Shown: positions 1 to 6,889 of the stretch, one piece after another | Layout of the letters: each line of letters starts with the position of its first letter | How positions within the stretch are numbered: position 1 is the first letter of the stretch | Source: Pelagophyceae sp. CCMP2097 | Taxonomy: Eukaryota; Sar; Pelagophyceae | Length of the DNA: 14,521 nt | NCBI GenBank assembly: GCA_026770575.1 | Contig: MU657204.1 | Span: 97,285-111,805 of the forward strand | Direction of reading: 5' to 3' | The notes under the pieces: model-generated | Databases searched by the model: none | Told to the model about the DNA's origin: nothing | The model's input: the letters and a program-made list of their open reading frames with translations, nothing else | Position numbers and translations under genes: made by a program

Positions 1-371
1 GCCTCGGGGGTGCCCTCTGGCCAAAGCCGTACCTGGGTACGAGTTTGAATTGGGCCCGCGAAATGAAGTTCGTAACTGGTGCCGTTGAACGGAGGGACGC
101 CTGCAAGTACAGACAAGCTCTATACATCAACGGATTTTTTAACGGGGCGATTTACGGGTTCGATAGGACAAGATTTGAGCTGAAGCTCTCTATTATTCTG
201 CGGCGATTCTGCGCCGGACGCATTTTTGGCGTTGGACATAGTTGTCAGGAGGTGCGCTCTCCTTGCCGGGCGCGAGGCGTGGGCCGCGTCCTGCTCGAGG
301 CGAGCCCCCCGCTAGGCTCAGCACCTTCCAAGGCAACCTTTGATGCGTTGCGCTGACGCGTGCAAAAGACG
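1..371. other. 5' flank with no recognised gene
   Basis: A plus-strand frame is open from about 45 to 356, but it begins at TTG and its product resembles nothing I recognise. The stretch lies directly upstream of the sulfotransferase-like gene and probably holds its promoter. I see no convincing TATA box and no repeat. Confidence 0.4.
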
Positions 372-1151
372 ATGATGGCGTTGAGGCTCGTGGTCTTCGC
401 GCTGTCGTGCGCCTTCGCATCGTCCCTCAACCAGACGGAGCACTACCGGAGGGGCGAGGCGATCGTGCTGAACATACACGTGACGCACCATGCCGGCACG
501 ACGTTTTGCGCGTGGTCGAAGCTCAACGGCCCCGTGCCCAAGGCTGCAGGGTGCAACGCACCGAACGAACCGACATCGAAGAACACGAACTTTAGTAAGT
601 ACAGAGAACGCTTCCACATGATCGCGTGGGAATACAATAACGCGCCGAAGCCGCCGCTTTCCACCGTAAACTGGGAGGATCCGCGCGTCGTGTCCGTGTT
701 CATCGGGCGCGACCCTATTGACCGGCTTCTCGCGGGCGACGGTACTGTGAATGGCCTCTACGGCGGGCCAAACACTGTCGCGAATCGGTCGGCGGCGACG
801 TGGGACAAGTTCCTCGCGTCTCCCTTCACGGATTCCTACGCGCTCAAGATCCTCGCCAACGGCGACGTCTCGGCGGCGGGGCTCGAACGCGCGACGTGCC
901 TCGCGTCGCGCTTCACGTTCCTCCTGGACGCCGCGTGCCTCGACGCGAATCTTCTCGCGATGAGCCAAATCCTCGGGTGGCACGCGCCCTCGCGTAATGA
1001 CCATGTCGGCACGCACAACCACCACTACCTGCCGGCGCGGAAACGCATCGCCAACGACACAATATGGAAGCGGCTCGTCGAGCGCAACGTCCACGACATC
1101 GCGTTCTACTCCTGGCTCAAGAACCGCAGCCTCGTTCGGTGCGCCGCGTAA
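372..1151 (+). CDS. Secreted or Golgi sulfotransferase-like protein
   Basis: Uninterrupted 259-residue frame starting at tandem ATG codons (372 and 375) and ending at TAA 1149-1151. Residues 1-20 are a hydrophobic signal peptide or signal anchor (MMALRLVVFALSCAF), so the product should enter the secretory pathway. Residues 34-48 (NIHVTHHAGTTFCAW) match the 5'-phosphosulfate (PAPS) loop of membrane-type sulfotransferases, usually of the form hxPKtGGTtf; here the Lys-Thr pair is His-His. Residues 106-121 (VVSVFIGRDPIDRLLA) match the 3'-phosphate-binding segment, with Arg113, Asp114, Pro115 and Arg118. The Ser usual near the end of that segment is Ala121. The C-terminal LVERNVHDIAFYSWL (235-249) fits the 'L...N..D..lY' ending common in this family. 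The likely reaction is sulfate transfer from PAPS to a glycan, but the acceptor is unknown. The weakened PAPS loop allows a non-catalytic relative. No intron is needed. Confidence 0.62.
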   Translation: MMALRLVVFALSCAFASSLNQTEHYRRGEAIVLNIHVTHHAGTTFCAWSKLNGPVPKAAGCNAPNEPTSKNTNFSKYRERFHMIAWEYNNAPKPPLSTVNWEDPRVVSVFIGRDPIDRLLAGDGTVNGLYGGPNTVANRSAATWDKFLASPFTDSYALKILANGDVSAAGLERATCLASRFTFLLDAACLDANLLAMSQILGWHAPSRNDHVGTHNHHYLPARKRIANDTIWKRLVERNVHDIAFYSWLKNRSLVRCAA

Positions 1152-2173
1152 CGCGCACTTCAGTGTAACGTTCACTTCGCTCGCGACGTTTTTTTCAAGG
1201 CGACAACGCCAGGCACCAAACGTCGCTTCCGTCATGTTGCGGGCTCCCGCACCGCGCACGTCGGACCCCGGGATAGGCATTTAAATTCCCCCAATCCCCC
1301 CGGGGGGGAATCAATTCCCCCTGCACGAGTAGCAAGTCCCCAGTCCACTGGCAGTAGCCCCAGTTTTGGCCGATGGCAATAACGCTTACAGGGAATCTGT
1401 TTGATGCGATCGACGCGCCTCGTCGCAAGCTTTCACACTCCGTCTTTTTTAGCTCCGCGGACGCGATCCGCGCTGAGATAATTGCGCCTTAAGTTCCCGA
1501 AATTCAACGGAATCTCGTTTTAAATTTTGGAAATTTGACATTGGGAGTTGATGTAAACCTCCAGAGACACGATTATCGAGCGCAGCGAGCCAACTTTCGC
1601 CAAAACGACGCGCAAAAGTGGGGCTGGCCAGCCTCGGCCCGGTGGCCCTCCTCGAGCCGGCAGGCCCGGTCTGGCGGCTGCGTACGCTAGCGTGGTACCA
1701 CCCGACCGTGCGACCGGCCTCGTATCGGAGCAGTTCGGCCGCGTCGAGGAGATACGGCTCCTGGGGAAACACCATTTTCGGACACTCCGGGTACAAACCC
1801 GCGAGGGTATAGGGAAAGGAGACTCGGTATCCCGGGGTATGCAGGTCTTGGCGCGCCCATCGTACCACTCCCGGCCCCTGGCACCGTCGGTGCGCGGCGG
1901 GGCGGCGCCTCAAAGGTCGACGTTTGAGGGAAACACAGGCCGAAAAAGGAGACAGAGCTCCTGATATTAGTTGGGTTTTCTCGAGAAACACCTCGACTCC
2001 TTGACCGCACTCGCCTCAAGCCCGCACGGCGATCCCGCATACAAGCTTGGGGCCGCGCCCTTGCCGCGAGGGGTCACCCACGGCCATGCAAATTTTATCC
2101 CGGGCCGGTGAGTAGAGCCTGCAATCTGCCTGTGTCAATTGTCGAGCGATGGACGCCCTTCAACTCTGCCCCG
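1152..2173. other. Gene-poor stretch after the sulfotransferase gene
   Basis: No protein family is recognised. Around 1287-1312 there is a C-run/G-run palindrome. A minus-strand frame is open at 1991-1449 (180 residues). Its middle part, about 1860-1680, reads like plausible protein (PGYRVSFPYTLAGLYPECPK), but it has no convincing start and no known motif. It could be a gene relic or chance. Confidence 0.3.
1338..1369 (-). repeat. Dispersed 32-bp repeat, copy 1
   Basis: The reverse complement of this segment matches 4885-4916 at 28 of 32 positions without gaps. The match includes 15 identical bases (CCAAAACTGGGGCTA) and 12 more (CCAGTGGACTGG) at the same spacing. The two copies are therefore in opposite orientation, about 3.5 kb apart. 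They may be remnants of one repeat family. Confidence 0.6.
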
Positions 2174-2411
2174 GTGGCCAAAGTGCCGCACCTCGAGAGC
2201 GGTATCCACGCTCAACATAGGTAAGAATGGATACCAGCCCCGAGGTCACGCATTCGGCGCCTCACGGCGCCGACAATACGCAAAAAGTGGTCGACGCGCT
2301 TAGAAAGCACCCAGGTGTGCCCCAGTGGCCAAAGTGCCGCACCTCGGCAGCGATATCCACGCTCAACATAGGTACGAATGGATACCGCTTCCGATGTGCG
2401 GCACTTTGGCC
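2174..2411. repeat. Direct repeat pair (62 bp, period 151) with an inverted third arm
   Basis: Segments 2174-2235 and 2325-2386 align without gaps over 62 bp with 4 mismatches. Both begin GTGGCCAAAGTGCCGCACCT and share CCACGCTCAACATAGGTA. At 2396-2411 the first part recurs exactly in inverted orientation (GTGCGGCACTTTGGCC), so 2327-2342 and 2396-2411 could pair as a 16-bp stem around a 53-nt loop. No coding function is supported. Confidence 0.75.
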
Positions 2412-2791
2412 CTCCTGCCATCAGCGGAAATCATTGGCCATCCTCCGCCATATTTCCGCCCCCCCCCCCCTTCGTGGTGGACTTAAAGACCCCGCTTTAG
2501 ATTTAATAAACTCCCACATTGCCTTTATTGGCCTCTCCTAATCCGTGTTTTTTTCGGCCTGTGAAAGCGGGTAGTTCGATCCGTTAAGAGAGCGTTTTTT
2601 TTTTAATGCTGGCAGTTGCAACGATCGAGGGCCTTTCGCAATTGCGCACCACTGGGGCCCCTTCCGAGCGTGTTTGGGGGCTTATAGGGCGGGTCTGGGG
2701 CATGGCTGGGCCCTGCCAAAGCCGCTGCGCCTCCGGCGCCCGACTTGGGGCTGCAGAAGACGCGGAATCTCAAGGGCTTGCGAAAACAAGC
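2412..2791. other. Gene-free stretch
   Basis: Holds a 12-base C run near 2459-2470 and a T run near 2594-2604. Short frames are open on both strands around 2603-2800, but neither yields a recognisable protein. I see no gene. Confidence 0.4.
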
Positions 2792-2798
2792 TAACAGC

Positions 2799-2826
2799 AC
2801 ATTCGTGGTACCGATTTTCTATTGGA
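2799..2826 (+). repeat. Left terminal inverted repeat of the 1.5-kb element
   Basis: 28 bp; its reverse complement matches 4301-4328 at all but one position (T to C). Confidence 0.7.
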
Positions 2827-2867
2827 ACAATAGGGTGGGGGTAGCCGCCCCCCACCCACCCACGGGG

Positions 2868-2902
2868 GGTCGCTCGAAAGGGGGGGGGGGGCTCGCGACC
2901 CC
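2868..2902. repeat. G-rich hairpin-forming motif
   Basis: The ends GGGGGTCGC and GCGACCCCC are complementary over 9 bp, with a G-run between them. A related copy lies at about 4205-4241, and a degenerate one at about 4126-4158. Confidence 0.55.
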
Positions 2903-3011
2903 CGTCTGAACCATTGTGGCATCACCTTCAGAGAGACGTTTCGTTCCCTCGCTTGCGAGTGCGTTTGTTGCGTTCGCTCAAAGTTATTAGGTCTACTGCG
3001 TCTACTAACAG

Positions 3012-3062
3012 CGTGTGTAAAAGGTTTTACACGAGGTCGCCAGTTCGAGCCCGGCTTTGCGT
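3012..3062 (+). pseudogene. tRNA-like 3' half (pseudo-tRNA), copy 1
   Basis: The geometry matches the 3' half of a tRNA. A 5-bp anticodon-type stem CGTGT/ACACG (3012-3016, 3029-3033) is followed by a variable loop AGGTC. Then come a T stem GCCAG/CCGGC (one mismatch) around loop TTCGAGC, and 7 bases in acceptor position (TTTGCGT). GTTCGAGCC fits a polymerase III B-box. The anticodon loop is 12 nt, not 7, and no matching 5' acceptor strand is present, so this is not a working tRNA. It may be a tRNA relic or part of a SINE-like sequence. Confidence 0.4.
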
Positions 3063-3105
3063 ATAACAAAAATCGGAAAAATGTCAGCAAGTGAAATGAA
3101 GGTAC

Positions 3106-3133
3106 GCCGGTTCAAATCCGGGCCTGGGTGCCA
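3106..3133 (+). pseudogene. tRNA-like 3' end with CCA, copy 2
   Basis: T-arm GCCGG-TTCAAAT-CCGGG (4 of 5 pairs), 7 bases in acceptor position (CCTGGGT), a discriminator G, then CCA, followed by an A-rich stretch. GGTTCAAATCC fits the B-box consensus. Nuclear tRNA genes of eukaryotes do not normally encode CCA, so this fragment may come from reverse transcription of a mature tRNA, or from an organelle. No 5' half is visible. Confidence 0.4.
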
Positions 3134-3307
3134 AAAAACTCAATAAAAATGGGATGTGTTTATATACGCTTTTCTTAACTGGCTCCTGGCACTGGGACCG
3201 GAATTCCCTTTTGCCAGGGCAAACGTCAGTGACAGACGGTGTCTTATTTTCATGTCAACAGCCGCTCCTTGATTGTAGTCTCGGCTGCCTCTTGGATCAA
3301 GTGGTTA

Positions 3308-3308
<1 letters not shown>

Positions 3309-3340
<32 letters not shown>
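3309..3340 (+). repeat. 32-base poly-C run
   Basis: An uninterrupted cytosine homopolymer. It could form i-motif or G-quadruplex structures, and its length in the assembly may be wrong. Confidence 0.95.
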
Positions 3341-3356
3341 TACTCACCTGCTCGTC

Positions 3357-4203
3357 CACGACACGCGCCGCGTAAGCCACCCCACGACACGCGTCGCGTA
3401 AGCCACCCCCCCACCCACCTGGACCACCGACGCGACGGGCAGGGGTCGCCGCTGGGTCCATCATGATGGAACCAACGAACGAACGCCGGATCGACGGTCA
3501 GCGGTCGCTGCTTGGTCCCCAGCGTTCGTCCGGCGGGTTTGAGGCCGCCGTCGTGACGGTCCGCGGTCGCTCTTTAGGTCTGTAGTCGCTCTTTAGGGAT
3601 TTGAATATCCCCCATAATTATTTGAATTCATTTTCGGTGTTCTTCGAGAGTCTAGACCGACGCGCAATGACAATGAGCCTCGAGAGTGGCGTGAAATCCT
3701 TTGTGTCTTAGGACCGCGCCCTCGTCCGACTTCCTCCTTCCGCCAGGTATGCGCGGCGTCCCCTTTTCAGACGGAAATCTGCTTCAGCTCCGGTGGACTC
3801 GTTGTCATTGCTCGTCCACCGCCCTGCTCTTCCACGACACGCGTCGCGTAAGCCACCCCCCCACCCACCTGCGGCAGCACGCCAGCTCTGTCGTGGCGTC
3901 ACGACAAAATGTCGTTCAATATCTCAATAAGGTATTTGTAGTAAGACCCAATTAATTTTTTTGATCCCCAGTTCGGATATTTACCCCCTTATAGGATGCC
4001 CGGGCCCCTTTTTCACCACCCGCGTCTCGTGTGTCGTGAACCTTATCTCCCACGTGCTGGTATCGCCCCCCCCCCCTATCGCAGTGCGCGGCTCGAAGGG
4101 GTGGTCTCGGGACCCCCCCCCCCTAGGGGGCCGCTTGAAAGGGGGGGGCTCACGACCCCCTCGTCCACGACACGCGTCGCGTAAGCTACCCCCCCTACCC
4201 ACC
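3357..4203. repeat. Four scattered copies of a CACGACACGCGTCGCGTAAG motif
   Basis: Copies start at 3357, 3383, 3833 and 4166, each followed by a CCACCCCCC/ACCCACC tract. The first two are in tandem (period 26). All are inside the 1.5-kb inverted-repeat element. Low-complexity frames through this area have protein-like lengths but no protein character. Confidence 0.8.
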
Positions 4204-4245
4204 CACGGGGGTCGCTCGAAAAGGGGGGGGCTCTCGACCCCCCCC

Positions 4246-4295
4246 ACACACACACACACACACACACCACCACCACCACCACCACCACCACCACC
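4246..4295 (+). repeat. CA and CAC microsatellites
   Basis: About ten CA units pass directly into about nine CAC units, just inside the right terminal inverted repeat of the 1.5-kb element. Confidence 0.95.
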
Positions 4296-4300
4296 CTCGC

Positions 4301-4328
4301 TCCAATAGAAAATCGGCACCACGAATGT
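4301..4328 (-). repeat. Right terminal inverted repeat of the 1.5-kb element
   Basis: Inverted copy of 2799-2826 with a single mismatch over 28 bp. Confidence 0.7.
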
Positions 4329-4390
4329 ACTGCTAAAACGGGAACCAAATAAATCTTATCCTTAGAGTGATATTGAAACTTTCCCCTTGA

Positions 4391-4473
4391 CTTCGGAGAA
4401 GTGGCAAATCGACGGATTCGAGGCGAAAGGGACCCTCCCGTCTCGAATCCGCCGATTTGCCCCTTTTCAGAAG
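4391..4473. repeat. 83-nt near-perfect hairpin
   Basis: The arms 4391-4422 and 4442-4473 are inverted copies of 32 nt with 28 identities. The inner 20 bp (GGCAAATCGACGGATTCGAG against its partner) have one mismatch. The loop is 19 nt. Stem length, mismatch spacing and loop size resemble a microRNA precursor, but a fold-back repeat would look the same. Nothing shows transcription. Confidence 0.6.
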
Positions 4474-4884
4474 AGGAAAACAAAAAGCAAAAATGTACGT
4501 CGTTTTCAATAATAACACCTTTCGACGACACCGCAGGCGACGGGAAGGGGGCAACGGCAGGGGATTCCTGTGCATTATCGACACTGTTTTCGACTGCGGA
4601 TCCGCCTGGCTAGTCAGTTTCTTCGTGGGCGCCATCTCTGAAGTGATGCCGACCTCTATATGGCCTAGACGCGGCCGAATGAAAAATTAAGCTCGCCACG
4701 CGATTCTACGCCCAAAACTACTCCCAAGAGATGCATCAAACTCCCAGCGAATTAAGGAGCGCAACACCGCGGCCCGGGCAGCCAACATTCTTTAAAAAGA
4801 CGCTCCCTTAAGGGTAGCCAAGTCCGGTAGGGGCCTTGACACAAAATGATTGTTCTATTTTAGCGATTCCGGCTCCCTGTCTTT

Positions 4885-4916
4885 CCAAAACTGGGGCTAA
4901 CTCCAGTGGACTGGAG
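4885..4916 (+). repeat. Dispersed 32-bp repeat, copy 2
   Basis: Opposite-orientation partner of 1338-1369 (28 of 32 identical). Its 3' part also forms a small palindrome, CTCCAGT-GG-ACTGGAG. Confidence 0.6.
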
Positions 4917-5265
4917 TGGTGGGACCCCACGACCCAAATCTTTCGCGCATCGCTCGGGAGGAAATGTAGCTGATATCCTCAGTGAGGCCCGTCTCACGCT
5001 CACGCATGGACTCGTCGCTCGGGAGGGGTCATCCACGTCCGCCCCCCAAGGAAGTCAGATTTTATCGCACCTCTGGCCCGAGTCTTACCCCGTTTAAGGG
5101 CAGGCAAAATCAAGTTATTTTTGACTCTGGGACTTTTCGAAACGGCCTGCCCCCTGCGGGAATGGAACCCGAGATCATTCGCAAGTGATTGTGTACGCGG
5201 GCCCATTAACCCGCAATGCCCACAGTCAGAGTTAGAACAATGTTAGGAACCTTAGAGGGTTAGGT

Positions 5266-5331
5266 TTCCCTCGGAAATGGAATCTCCGCAAGGGTTAGAG
5301 TTCCCTCGGCGGAAATGGAATCTCCGCAAGG
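5266..5331 (+). repeat. Two-copy tandem repeat
   Basis: TTCCCTCGG(CGG)AAATGG followed by AATCTCCGCAAGG occurs at 5266-5293 and 5301-5331. The second copy carries a 3-bp insertion. Function unknown. Confidence 0.75.
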
Positions 5332-5481
5332 AACGGCGAGATGCCGCAATGCTCCTCCACTCGCGTGCTGGAGCAAAATGAAGATGAACGGGAGGCATGA
5401 GAGGAAGTAGAGTCCCCCCTTTGACGGAAAGAAAAAAAGAGAGAACTAGAGCTCGAAGGGCGGCGAGACAGATCTACTCCG

Positions 5482-5920
5482 CAGTCGATTTTAGATCAGC
5501 TTCGGGTCTCTCTCTTCCGTAAGATGACGCGAAAATTTTGAAATATTTTCCAGGGGCGTCTGGCGCTCCTTTCAAGACGTCGAGAAGCGCCGCCTGACTC
5601 GCGTGTCGGCGCGCTTGAAAGGAGCGCCTGACGCCCTCTGGAAGATATTTCAAAATTTGGCGCGTCAAAATATTGAAGTATTCCCAAGGGAGCTGAGGAC
5701 CCTGCCACCGAGACAGGGGGGTGCAGCGTCTGATTCCGCACCCGTGTGACTAAGTCTCTTCGTCGTCAGCTCTCTGGAACAACGCAAAAATCGGTATGAT
5801 GACTTTGGCGAGGTAAAGTGTCGCTATATTTTCGAATTGTCGTCTATTATATTGAACTTACAAACGAAAACGTATCAGACAAAACCTTAACGGACCATGA
5901 AGCTGATCTAAAATCGACTG
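5482..5920. mobile_element. MITE-like element, 21-bp perfect TIRs, TCCG target duplication
   Basis: 5482-5502 (starting CAGTCGATTTTAGATC) and 5900-5920 (ending ATCTAAAATCGACTG) are perfect 21-bp inverted repeats. TCCG lies immediately outside both ends (5478-5481 and 5921-5924), as expected of a 4-bp target-site duplication. The 439-bp interior has no transposase and contains a 133-nt inverted repeat. Removing the element and one TCCG joins the copia-type frame on the minus strand to a TAG stop (codons TTC TTC TCG GAG TAG). The element therefore appears to have landed at the end of that frame. A non-autonomous DNA transposon is the simplest reading. The superfamily is not assigned. Confidence 0.8.
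5529..5661. repeat. Long internal inverted repeat (hairpin) within the MITE
   Basis: Arms of about 48 nt (5529-5576 and 5614-5661) pair with roughly 90% identity and two single-base gaps. They share GAAATATnTTCCAG and GGCGCTCCTTTCAAG. The 37-nt loop holds a smaller GCGCCG/CGGCGC stem. It is off-centre in the element, so it may be an older nested insertion. Confidence 0.75.
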
Positions 5921-6261
5921 TCCGAGAAGAACGCGGCGTACGTGCGCGCGTGTTCGTCCTTTGTTTCCGCCTTGGTGAGGCCGTTGGCGAGTTCGTCCTT
6001 GGTGCCGACGAAGGAGACGATGGCGTGGCCCGCGTCGAGGACGTCTAGGACGTAGCCGATGGCGACGCGGACGTGGCGCGAGCGGCCTGAAATGACTCGC
6101 TTGCGGGGCATCTGCACCACGGCCATGTTGTCCTCGTAGTAGGCCAGGTTTTGGGAGGCCCATAACCTTACTTTTCCTCCGCAATCGGTTCGGGTAGGAA
6201 TTCCTATTTCCAAAAAGGCCGTAACAACTGGGCACATTGCGGAGCCGTGCCGCGCTGACAC
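5921..6261 (-). pseudogene. Ty1/copia-type retrotransposon RNase H, 3' remnant
   Basis: Reading leftward from 6261, the frame gives about 115 residues that follow the C-terminal RNase H end of copia polyproteins. EDNMAVVQ (around 6145-6120) matches the conserved DNqaAi segment. SGRSRHVRVAIGYVLDVLDA matches the R-x-kHidv block with its His. IVSFVGTKDELANGLTKAE matches the closing 'v.T.dq.AD.lTKal' motif. Family knowledge says this part degrades the RNA strand during reverse transcription. No reverse transcriptase, integrase, gag or LTR is seen, so it is a dead fragment. Upstream (toward 6400) the frame merges with an unrelated 156-bp tandem repeat. The 3' end is interrupted by the MITE at 5482-5920, and the original stop lies just beyond it. 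Confidence 0.75.
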
Positions 6262-6878
6262 GGGACGCGCCTGGCGCTAAGGGGGGCACCAGCCGCGAGC
6301 GCGCGCTCTTGGTGTCTGATCCTGTCCGGCGAAAGTCCACCAAACGCCGGCGTCGGTGTTTTGGAACGGCACCCTGAGGTTGAACCACAGGTCACGTTTG
6401 AGGGTCGTTCTCTTCGCGCAGGCGGCTCTTTGAGAACTTCTTGGGCTCGCTTGTTGGTCTCGCCGAGCCCGCCAATCTGTACCATCATATTCCTAGGCAG
6501 CGCAATACTGGGGCCGTTGCGGCTTTGAAACGGTAAGCCCCCGTTCGTCACGTTTAAGAGTCGCTCTCTCCGCGCAGGTGGTCCCATCGAGACTTCTTGG
6601 GCCCACATGTTGGGCTCGCCGGGCCCGTCATTCTGTACCATCATATTCCTAGGCAGCGCAATACCGGCGCCGCTTTGGCTTGAAACGGTAAGCCCCGCGT
6701 TCCCCACGTTCGAGGGTCGTTCTCTCCGCGCAGGCGGCTCTCTGGGAATTTCTTGGGCCCACATGTTGGTCTCGCCGAGCCCGTCATTCGATGCCATCAT
6801 ATTCCTAGGCAGCGCGATACCGGCGCCGGGAGACGCCACTTTGTACTCGCTGCTGGACAAAGGCCCTCCCGGAACCAA
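6204..6878 (-). CDS. Open frame made of three 52-residue repeats, function unknown
   Basis: A 224-residue minus-strand frame contains three in-register repeats with the core GIALPRNMM...NDGLGETNMWAQE and then PPARRERPSNV. The period is exactly 156 bp, so an open frame can survive by repetition alone, and the plus strand is also open through much of it. No ATG lies near the 5' end. The first ATG pair is inside the first repeat, and I recognise no domain. It may be a noncoding tandem repeat or a protein relic joined to the retrotransposon remnant. Confidence 0.2.
   Translation of the reverse strand: MVPGGPLSSSEYKVASPGAGIALPRNMMASNDGLGETNMWAQEIPREPPARRERPSNVGNAGLTVSSQSGAGIALPRNMMVQNDGPGEPNMWAQEVSMGPPARRERLLNVTNGGLPFQSRNGPSIALPRNMMVQIGGLGETNKRAQEVLKEPPARRERPSNVTCGSTSGCRSKTPTPAFGGLSPDRIRHQERALAAGAPLSARRVPCQRGTAPQCAQLLRPFWK
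6393..6832. repeat. 156-bp tandem repeat, 2.8 copies
   Basis: The landmark ATCATATTCCTAGGCAGCGC starts at 6484, 6640 and 6796, and CACGTT(T/C) starts at 6393, 6549 and 6705. All spacings are exactly 156 bp. Copies differ by scattered substitutions but by no length change, so the frame is kept on both strands. Confidence 0.9.
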
Positions 6879-6889
6879 AAAGGTTTAAA

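Larger units (their letters stand above)
2792..4335. mobile_element. About 1.5-kb element with terminal inverted repeats, non-autonomous
   Basis: The left end (2799-2826, ACATTCGTGGTACCGATTTT...) and the right end (4301-4328, TCCAATAGAAAATCGGCACC...) are inverted copies with 27 of 28 identities. Weaker similarity extends about 7 bp further outward on each side. No transposase frame exists inside. Instead the interior holds tRNA-like fragments, a 32-base poly-C run, four copies of a CACGACACGCGtCGCGTAAG motif, G/C tracts and CA/CAC microsatellites. A block near 2852-2903 (CCCACCCACCCACGGGG, then GGTCGCTCGAAA and a G run) recurs in the same orientation near 4190-4243. No clean target-site duplication was found, so the exact ends are uncertain. 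A fold-back element or large MITE is the best reading. Confidence 0.6.
4336..5481. other. Gene-free stretch of over 1 kb
   Basis: Apart from the hairpin at 4391-4473, the dispersed repeat copy at 4885-4916 and the short tandem repeat at 5266-5331, I see nothing functional. Open frames are short and have no recognisable motif. Around 5150-5215 there are small GC-rich hairpins with a faint tRNA resemblance, which I did not accept. Confidence 0.4.

Noticed and set aside
318..1280. 320-residue minus-strand open frame across the sulfotransferase gene
   Set aside because: Arg-rich shadow of a GC-rich gene. The plus strand has the signal peptide and family motifs.
1449..1991. 180-residue minus-strand frame as a real gene
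   Set aside because: No ATG start with support and no motif. Only its centre looks protein-like, so it is noted only as a possible relic.
3961..4531. Proline/valine/glycine-rich frames on both strands in the G/C-tract region
   Set aside because: They are translations of homopolymers and microsatellites.
5120..5215. tRNA on the minus strand near 5215-5120
   Set aside because: There are T-arm-like and D-arm-like stems, but the anticodon loop has the wrong size and no acceptor stem pairs.
6195..6206. Palindrome TAGGAATTCCTA shared with 12915-12926 as a transposon end
   Set aside because: Only 12-13 bp match and the flanks are unrelated. Chance is plausible, so it is mentioned but not called.
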